Of a stretch of DNA of 13,491 nucleotides, positions 7,900-13,491 are shown one piece after another. The first letter of the stretch is position 1. Each line of letters starts with the position of its first letter. Source of the DNA: Botryosphaeria dothidea (lineage: Eukaryota; Ascomycota; Dothideomycetes; Botryosphaeriales; Botryosphaeriaceae); contig WWBZ02000054.1 in the NCBI GenBank assembly GCA_011503125.2, forward strand, positions 1 through 13,491, written 5' to 3'. The position numbers and the translations under genes are program-made. The notes under the pieces were generated by a model, which was given only the letters and a program-made list of their open reading frames with translations, made no database searches and was not told the origin of the DNA.

Positions 7900-9110
7900 C
7901 TATACGGAACTAGAAAAAATATACTTAAATTAAATAAAAGGTACGACTCTAGGCCTAGACGCTATAATATAAGAGATAATTACCCGAGCGTTTAAAACTA
8001 TCCCTAACGCCTTCTATTAGATATATAGCCTACTTTTTATATATAGATACTATCCGTTATACTAGAGAAGGGCTACCGATATAATTCTAAAGAAGCTAAA
8101 TAAACCCGACGAATCTACCCTAAAGGCTTATAGGATAATTTTACTTCTTAATTATTTAGGAAAAACTCTTAAACGAATACTAGTAAGAAGGCTAGACTTT
8201 TTAATAGAAACGATCTCTCTTCTAGATCCCTTCTAAATCGGGGGAAGACTAAAGAAATCTACTATTAATACCGCCCTACTACTAATAAATATCGCCGAGA
8301 AGAATCGCCGTAAAAAGCGTAAAATCTCGGCCTTATTCCTTAATATAAAAGAAGCCTTTAACTATATCGTCTAAGAATAACTACTAGCTATAATAGTAAG
8401 AATAGGCCTACTAGTTAATCTACTCGTATAGATTAGGTCTTTTCTTAATCTACGAGTACTAGGCCTCGCCTTTAACGGAGAAAATAAGAATTTTAATAGA
8501 ATAGAGACTAGAATTCCTTAGGGAAGCCCGATCTTCTCTATACTATTTCTTATATATATTCGTAAGCTCTTTAAGATAAGTAAAATTATCTACTTATTCT
8601 ATATAGACGATATTACTCTAATAGCTAGTTCTTCTAGCTATAAACGTAATAAACGTCTATTAGAGAAAGAGGTAAAATAGCTCTATAAGTAGGGCTAAGA
8701 GAACGGAGTAGAATTCGACCTTTTAAAGACTAAACTTCTATACTTCTCTAATAATAAAGAGGCTAGCTAAACCTTTATTATTTTACTAGACGGTAATATA
8801 GTAGAACCTTAAAAACTCGTCCGTTAGCTAGGGATCTTCTTCGACTTAAAACTAACTTTTAAGAAGTACGTCTCTATAAGAGTTAGCTAAGCCCGTTTAG
8901 CCTTCTAACGCCTCTCTAGACTAGCTAATATCGAACGGGGTTTATTCCTCTACGCGGTTAGATAGCTATATATAGCCTATATTACTAGCGTAGCCGATTA
9001 TAGCTATTAAATCTTCTAGAAAAATTAGGCACAGTTTAAACGCTAATATATACTACTCTAAAACCTTACTCTACGGAAGATTCTAGGAGTTTTTAAAACT
9101 ACTTCTATTA
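7900..9110 (+). pseudogene. LINE reverse transcriptase remnant
   Basis: RT block A reads FLNIKEAFNYI at 8336-8368, with Asn (AAT 8342-8344, AAC 8360-8362) where RT has catalytic and flanking Asp. Block B keeps IP, a stop, then GSPIFS around 8512-8537 (the stop replaces Gln). Block C is intact as FYIDDITLIASS, with the Asp pair at 8606-8611. Downstream, ENGVEFDLLKTKLLYFS and the C-terminal LGIFFDLKLTFKKYV region match non-LTR rather than LTR reverse transcriptases. Numerous TAG/TAA codons replace Trp and Gln. Nothing here can be translated through. Confidence 0.75.
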
Positions 9111-9475
9111 TTTCTTTAGAATTAGAGACGGTAATTCTACTCTCCGAGCTCCGTCTAGACGATATTCTAAAAAAGTATACGTTTAGAATAAGATAGCTCG
9201 AAAAGAAATATCTAATCCGCTACGAAATAGAGAGAGAATCTAACCGAAACTTTAGTAGTATACCCCCTATATAGATAGAAAGAATAAGAAGAATATACTC
9301 TAAAATCTCTAAGGAGATAGAAGAGATAGACCCCTTTCTTTTTAAACCGTAAAGCGGTAGCTATTAGGGCTTAACCTTAGGATAATCGCTAAAAGGTATA
9401 TTGCGCTATATACGTTAAGCTAGACTTAAGGAGAAAGAAGAGAAGACGTAGAAGAAAGGAAAGAGTTATATACAA

Positions 9476-9548
9476 GGGAGGCTTGGCGTCACGTGACCCG
9501 CCGATGATCCTCTGAGGCTTGATCCTGAGGCTTCAGACTCTAACATCA
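9476..9548 (-). repeat. Possible 5' end of a truncated 3' LTR of the gypsy element
   Basis: Reading the minus strand, a purine-rich tract (GGGAAGAGGAGGGGGGGAG, 9567-9549) is followed at once by TGATGTTAGAG, the arrangement of polypurine tract and LTR start in LTR retrotransposons. It sits downstream of the pol remnant on the same strand, as a 3' LTR should. The stretch contains the 10-bp palindrome GTCACGTGAC (9488-9497) and two adjacent near-copies of GATCCTGAGGCTT (on the plus strand, about 9506-9533). It ends at the junction with the RIP-saturated LINE, so only about 70 bases remain. No second LTR copy is in the window to prove it. Confidence 0.35.
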
Positions 9549-9567
9549 CTCCCCCCCTCCTCTTCCC
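9549..9567 (-). other. Candidate polypurine tract of the gypsy element
   Basis: Nineteen consecutive purines on the minus strand, directly before a TG that could begin the LTR. Such tracts prime plus-strand DNA synthesis in LTR retrotransposons. It lies over 500 bases downstream of the chromodomain remnant, which is long for a 3' untranslated region, so the assignment is tentative. Confidence 0.35.
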
Positions 9568-9626
9568 GGTTCGAGAGGTTGCGGGTTCGAATCCGGGTGG
9601 GGACTGTTGCTTTTTTTTTTTTTTTT
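9568..9626 (+). ncRNA. tRNA-like B box with Pol III-type T-run (tRNA fossil or SINE-like)
   Basis: GGTTCGAATCC at 9584-9594 is a perfect match to the Pol III B box/T-arm consensus. A T run of 16 at 9611-9626 follows 16 bases later and would terminate Pol III. Upstream, CCTCT (about 9558-9562) can pair with AGAGG (9574-9578), resembling the long variable arm of a Leu or Ser tRNA. A clear A box and a matching acceptor stem are missing, and the T stem pairs only partly, so this is not a working tRNA gene. In the opposite sense it would be read PGFEPATSR, a string that recurs in spurious protein predictions over tRNA-like DNA. Confidence 0.4.
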
Positions 9627-9654
9627 GACCTTTCTCTGTTTTTGACCCTTCCTG

Positions 9655-9717
9655 CCCTGCTTGCCTTGCTTGCCCTGCTTGCCCTGCTTGCCCTGCTTGC
9701 CCTGCTTGCCCTGCTTG
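9655..9717. repeat. Seven tandem copies of a 9-bp unit (CCCTGCTTG)
   Basis: Seven consecutive units of CCCTGCTTG; the second differs by one transition (CCTTGCTTG) and the others are identical. On the minus strand it reads Gln-Ala-Gly repeated. It follows the T run and lies in the little-mutated stretch of the gypsy 3' region. The near-identity of units, and the survival of TpG in each, contrasts with the neighbouring LINE. Confidence 0.8.
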
Positions 9718-10110
9718 TTTGTTGGTCGCGTTTGGTGGGTGTGGGTATATGGGTTGAAAAAGCGAACCCTGAATCATCAAACGGCTACATGGCGTAGTTG
9801 GAAACTTGGCTGACCGACAGCAGGTGCGGTGATACGTGCCTTGGGGTGGCGACATCCCTCAGTTGACTGGCTCCTATGAGCTTGTCGACTAGCTGTCGAA
9901 TTGAGGGCCTGCCTGTTGGCAGGAAGAGGGTTATCCGGCACGGGACTAGGTCCTGTGGTCTATAATGCCCACACTAGGTGACCGCTTGTGCCTCGCTCGC
10001 CCTCGGGGCGGGTGGTGTAGTGCTCATCTGGTGTGTGCAGGCTCGGCTCCGGCCGGGCCAAACCGCTTGACTTTTATCCACTGGTAGTCTACGCTTGGTT
10101 CCCTCCTAGT
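9718..10110. other. Non-coding 3' region of the gypsy element, barely RIP-mutated
   Basis: No conserved reading frame is visible. CpA and TpG are frequent and GC content is clearly higher than on either side. It lies between the chromodomain end of pol (minus strand) and the minisatellite, so it is probably 3' untranslated sequence or part of a long terminal repeat. Several short inverted repeats occur (for example gcctgcctgttggcaggaag, 9907-9926), none with an evident role. Confidence 0.4.
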
Positions 10111-10265
10111 CCTATTCTAGTTCCCTTAGAGCTCTTGTCGGTCCTTCTATTTTAGGTACGTGTCCAGCGCTGCTGTGTCCTGTAGTACTAATGCCGGTTC
10201 CCATGTTGGCCTTATATACCCTTCCTATTTGACTTGGTACTGGAGTTGGCGCCTCCTTTACCCTG
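10110..10265 (-). pseudogene. Chromodomain remnant at the C-terminus of pol
   Basis: The minus strand reads RRRQLQYQVK, a stop, EGYIRPTWEP, then LQDTAALDTYL. This is the chromodomain pattern (V.W.GY...TWEP...L). The stop TAG at 10227-10225 replaces the aromatic Trp of the KW.GY motif, a G-to-A change. Chromodomains of this kind steer integration toward marked chromatin. Frame changes separate it from the integrase C-terminus. Confidence 0.65.
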
Positions 10266-10379
10266 GTTTTCTTGCCATTCGTTTACTTAAGACTGCCTCC
10301 ACTCTCTATTCGTCTTAACCATCTACTTAAACTGGTGGAGGTTAGTAGTCGTCTTGTTCTTAGCTTGGTAAGGGGTCTG

Positions 10380-11360
10380 TTCCTGCTGGCCGGAGTAGGT
10401 CTACATTAAAGACGTTATATACCGCTCCAGGGATATTTAATTTATAGCTATAGGATCTAACTACCTCGATAATAGTAAACTTAGCTGCCTTATTATCGAG
10501 CTTCTTGCTTAGCCTATCCGTCCTTAGATTCTTTAGGTATAGCTAGACCTTATTACCTACCTTATACGTAGGGGATAGGTTTCTTCGCCGGTTTGCTTGC
10601 CGTTTCTATTCTTATTAGGTATCTGCCATAGCTATCTATGCCTAGTCCGTTACCTCTTTAATCTTTGCCACGATTACTTCTATCCTTACTACTAGAGAGT
10701 CCCTCTAGAGGTCGCCGGGCTAGAGGTCTTCGGATAACTCTAGAGGCTCGAGGTGATATCCGTGGGAGAGAAAGAACGGGCTTACCTGTGTTGTAGCCGA
10801 GGTCCTCCTATTAAGAGCTAGCTAGACTATCGGTAGCTAGTCCGCCTAGTCTTGTTAGTAGTGGTCTACGAATAGTGCTAGCTTCCTTTCTACTTTAGTG
10901 TTCATCCTCTCCGTTAATCCGTCCGTTTAAGGGTAGTAGGCCGTTAAGATGCGCCTCTTAATCTTAAGCAGTTAATAGATACGTTACTAGAGAAGGCTAA
11001 CGAACTACGTTCCCCTATTAGATATAATTGCCGTTGGGATTCCGTAGTTCCGGTAGAAGTATGTAATAAAGAGCCTTGCAATGGTTTCCGTCTTAGTATT
11101 CGGGCAGGCCTTAAGGGTCACTTCTTTCCCTAGCCTATCGGTAATTACTATAAGCATCTCGCACCCGTTGCTTAATAGTAGGGGCCCAATAAAGTTAATA
11201 GAGATCTCTCTCTATTGACGACTTGGTACTGGTAACGGTTTAAGTAACCCTTGCTTCCGATCCCTCTAGACCTTAGTCCTTCCACAGACGTCATAGTTCC
11301 TATAAAACCTCCGGATATCGTTAACGAATCCTGGCTAGAAGAAGTGCCTTACCACGAGGG
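10380..11360 (-). pseudogene. Gypsy integrase remnant
   Basis: The minus strand carries the zinc-binding end (FVNDIRRFYRNYDVCGRTKV, about 11340-11265). The core follows as INFIGPL, LIVITDRLGKEVTL, YRNYGIPTAIISNRG, and then the C-terminal KVWLYLKNLRTDRLSKKLD, FTIIEVVRSYSYKLNIPG and VFNVDLLRP (about 10560-10380). The catalytic D,D-35-E triad is damaged: the first Asp is Asn (AAC, 11196-11194) and the second is Asn (AAT, 11019-11017). Stops replace Trp and Gln in several places. The family is certain; the copy is inactive. Confidence 0.75.
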
Positions 11361-11779
11361 AGGTAGTTTAAACGCGTCCGGGGTGTGCCGAGAGGGGAGA
11401 GTTATGCATCTCTTGGATAATCCTTGTTCGTAGTGGCTCGGAGTCCGGTACCTATTTCCTTTCCCTAAAGAGGAGGTTCCTTGATAGTCTAGTGAATACT
11501 CCGCGATCGAGATCTTAAACTTAGTTGCAAACTCCGTGGGAAGGTCCTTTCTCCTCGTTGTACTGCTTCCCGGAGTTGCTTTAGTACTTGGTCTTGTTGG
11601 AGTGCCTCTTGCCATTGTTCCTTAAGGGGAGGTGGTTCTTGTCCGAGTTGTCCTGGTCGTGCCTGTCGAGGTTCGACTACTATGGCTTCTTCTGATAATA
11701 GCAGGTCTCCGTTATCCTAGTTTCCTTGCTCTTCTGGGTCTTCCGGTGAGCCTATGTCAGCACGAGTCCTTGGGCCGTT

Positions 11780-12300
11780 GTTTGGAGCAGTTGAGCCGTC
11801 CTTTGTTCGAGCCTTTCGTCCATATCCGTGGTTGGTAGGTCCTGGTCCCTTCTTGTCAATGCGTCCGCTAATCCGTTAGTCTTTCCTGGCGTATATTCAA
11901 TAATAAAGGAGAAGCGGCTAAGCTCTCTCTACTATCGAATCTGCCTCTTAGAGAGTCTCCTCGTAGTAGTAAAGTACTCTAAGTTCTTATAATTAGTAAG
12001 GATCTTAAACTGGTGTAGCCCCTTTAGTTTAGTATCCCACTAGCGTAAGTACTTAACTACTACGAGTAGTTCCTTATCGTAGATTAGGTAGTTGCATTCC
12101 GCGGGTAGGTTCTTTTTCGAGAAGAACGCTACGGGCCGTAGAAAACCATCGTTATCGAACTATTGGAGCACTCCTCTAGTACAGTATCCTAAGGAGTCCG
12201 TAGCGAGAATTATCTCCCGTTCCGGGTCGAATTGTATAAGGACCGGTACCGTAATAAAAGCCTTTTTTAATTTCCTAAACGCGAGCTCGGTTTCCTAGTT
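11780..12300 (-). pseudogene. Gypsy RNase H remnant
   Basis: The minus strand reads FDPEREIILATDSLGYCTRG, with the first catalytic Asp kept (about 12236-12176). It continues [43 protein letters not shown] (where the family has TDHK) and FIIEYTPGKTNGLADALTRR. This is the typical order of a Ty3/gypsy RNase H followed by the tether to integrase. His and Asp in the D.KNL motif have become Tyr and Asn, again C-to-T and G-to-A changes. Stops stand at Trp/Gln positions. Confidence 0.7.
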
Positions 12301-12379
12301 CCATTGGAAGGGTACGTTCTTCCTCGTAAGTGATACTAGAGGGGCTACTAGGTTAGAAAAGCCCTTAATAAAACGCCGA

Positions 12380-13260
12380 TAGAAGTTCGCAAAACCGAGG
12401 AAACTGAGTACGCCCTTTGCCGTGATAGGAGCTTTCCATTCTTGAATTGCTTTGATCTTTTCCGGGTCCATATAGATACCTTTACCTGCTTCGATAATAT
12501 ACCCAAGATACTTAGTCGACTAGACTTCGAATTCGCATTTCTTTAGGTCGAGTTATAGACCTGCAGCATCCAATTTCTCTAAGACCTTATCGACCTTTTC
12601 CCGGTGCTCCCGGCGGGATCCGTCCGTGAAGATTAGGATGTTATCTACGTACGCGGAGACAAAATCGTTAAGGAAGTCCTTTAGGGTCCAATTAATATAC
12701 CGTTGGAAGGTACTCGGGGCATTTGCTAGTCTAAAAGGTGTTACTAGCCATTCGAGAGTCCAAATCGGGTCCGGAATACTGTTAACCACTCGCTTTCCTC
12801 CGCGATTCGTATCCGATAGAAGGCAGTAGTTATATCTAGTTTCGTAAACCATCTGCTTTGCTAATCCGATTAAGGGTCTCCTAGATTAGTGGTAGGGGAT
12901 AGCGGTCCTTTCTCGTAATTCGATTAAGAGCCCGGTAGTCATAGCAGAAGCGTAGGCCTCCGCCTAGTTTCTTAATAAATAGTACGGGAGCAGCAGCCGG
13001 GGAATTGCTTACCCGGATAAACCCCTTATCGAGTAGTTTCGTTAAGAGTCTTCCTAAGTACTAGAAGCTCGTCACGGGATATATTGTATAGGGGTCCCCA
13101 TGGGGCGTCCGGTGTTTTGCCGTTGCTATCCTTTTCCAATTCGATTTAGTAGTTAATTCCAGGCCGGTGCGGTGGGAGTTTGTCTGCCTCCTTCTTGTCA
13201 AATAGGCGTATCCATCGAGGGTCTACCTAGCTAGGTAGCCGGGCCTGAGTATCCGTGGGG
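12380..13260 (-). pseudogene. Gypsy reverse transcriptase remnant
   Basis: From the right, the minus strand gives RLFDKKEADKLPPHRPG, then [12 protein letters not shown] and [14 protein letters not shown]. Next come [23 protein letters not shown] (the catalytic Asp of block A kept) and EWLVTPFRLANAPSTFQRY. Block C reads YVDNILIF at 12651-12628, with Asn (AAC, 12642-12640) for the second catalytic Asp. One-base frame shifts are needed near 12752 (CTCTCG where CTCTTCG is expected) and near 12860. A Trp-to-stop change lies in several blocks. Clearly an LTR-type RT and inactive. Confidence 0.8.
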
Positions 13261-13491
13261 GTTTTCTCTTGAAGAGCCTTATTAATATCCGCTAGGCTCG
13301 CTATAAAGACTTAGTACCCTTTCTTTTCTCGTTCCTTAAGAGGTAACTGAAGGTAGAGGCTCCGATAAGCTTGCCCTGAGGGCTAGGAAGATCTATTGCT
13401 TATTTTACTACTAGCCCTGTGTCCTTAAAGGTAATAGTCCGTTTACTTTGATCGAGTACCGCTTTTTCCTGTACCATCTATAGGCTTACCA
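13260..13491 (-). pseudogene. Part of gypsy pol between protease and reverse transcriptase
   Basis: The minus-strand frame reads KVNGLLPLKDTGLVVK, a stop, AIDLPSPQGKLIGAS, and further on SLADINKALQEKTPTDTQAR. It is continuous in character with the RT domain that follows and is cut by the window edge. No protease active-site motif (DTG within a hydrophobic strand context) can be confirmed; the KDTG here is suggestive only. Confidence 0.45.

Larger units (their letters stand above)
6485..9474 (+). mobile_element. Tad1-like non-LTR retrotransposon (LINE) remnant, RIP-saturated, lacking its 3' part
   Basis: Plus-strand remnants appear in the order endonuclease, reverse transcriptase, RT C-terminal region, as in ORF2 of Tad1-clade LINEs of ascomycetes. 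The stretch 8821-9240 keeps the typical text LGIFFDLKLTFKKYV, RLSRLANIERGLFLYAVR and LRKILGVFKTTS, interrupted by TAG/TAA at Trp and Gln positions. The sequence stops at 9474, before any RNase H domain or poly-A tail. The left limit is placed where the opposite-strand gag remnant ends and a 48-bp repeat begins, so the element also lacks most of ORF1. CpA and TpG are almost absent throughout while CpG is frequent. The element cannot encode a functional protein. Confidence 0.72.
9476..13491 (-). mobile_element. Ty3/gypsy LTR retrotransposon with chromodomain, incomplete at both ends
   Basis: On the minus strand the domain order is reverse transcriptase, RNase H, integrase, GPY/F-like C-terminus, chromodomain, which defines the chromovirus branch of Ty3/gypsy. 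Gag and protease lie beyond the right edge. The coding part shows RIP-type transitions with in-frame TAG/TAA at Trp and Gln sites but keeps more CpA/TpG than the LINE, while 9476-10110 is nearly unmutated. The left end stops at the border with the LINE at about 9475. It is unrelated by position to the gag remnant at 4840-6480, which would have to belong to another copy. Confidence 0.75.

Noticed and set aside
4840..9470. Mitochondrial or centromeric AT-rich DNA
   Set aside because: Recognisable retroelement domains with Trp/Gln-to-stop changes and loss of CpA/TpG with CpG retained fit RIP-mutated repeats instead.
9466..9855. Minus-strand open frame with Gln-Ala-Gly repeats and a PGFEPATSR string
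   Set aside because: It is the translation of the 9-bp minisatellite, the T run and the tRNA-like B box; such strings recur in spurious predictions and no protein family is indicated.
11251..11838. Plus- and minus-strand open frames over the integrase/RNase H tether
   Set aside because: They are out of frame with, or antisense to, the gypsy pol remnant; most are shadows left where RIP did not create a stop.

Overview
The window looks like nuclear DNA of a filamentous ascomycete (Pezizomycotina). The evidence is short spliceosomal introns with GTRAGT/GTATGT donors and GCTRAC branch sites, recognisable fungal genes at the left, and a right part made of retroelements carrying the signature of repeat-induced point mutation (RIP).

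Positions 1-4330 are host sequence with ordinary base composition. Left to right they hold: the N-terminal part of a family 28 glycosyltransferase (sterol 3-beta-glucosyltransferase type, minus strand, running off the left edge); a small two-exon reading frame of unknown function (minus); a multi-exon gene for a protein with two RNA recognition motifs (minus); and, divergent from it, the first three exons of a BCS1-like mitochondrial AAA chaperone (plus). The BCS1-like gene loses recognisable homology near 4325, before its AAA domain, next to the transposon block. Three of these genes need single-base frame shifts to read through, some at short homopolymers. That points either to assembly indel errors or to decay.

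Positions 4371-13491 are a nest of degraded retroelements. 4371-4840 is unclassified degenerate sequence. 4840-6480 carries, on the minus strand, a Ty3/gypsy-like gag remnant. 6485-9474 is a plus-strand non-LTR (Tad1-like LINE) ORF2 remnant with endonuclease and reverse transcriptase but no RNase H. About 4840-9470 is almost devoid of CpA and TpG while CpG is common, which is RIP taken close to saturation. 9476-10100 is hardly mutated: it contains a possible LTR start and polypurine tract (minus), a tRNA-like B box followed by T16, and a 9-bp minisatellite. 10110-13491 is the pol gene of a chromodomain-bearing Ty3/gypsy element on the minus strand (chromodomain, integrase, RNase H, RT in increasing coordinate), moderately RIP-mutated and running off the right edge.

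I see no operon, CRISPR, plasmid or phage feature, and no convincing new biological system. The most informative points are the near-total loss of CpA/TpG, the way transition mutations removed catalytic residues, the truncated BCS1-like gene at the transposon border, and the repeated single-base frame breaks.
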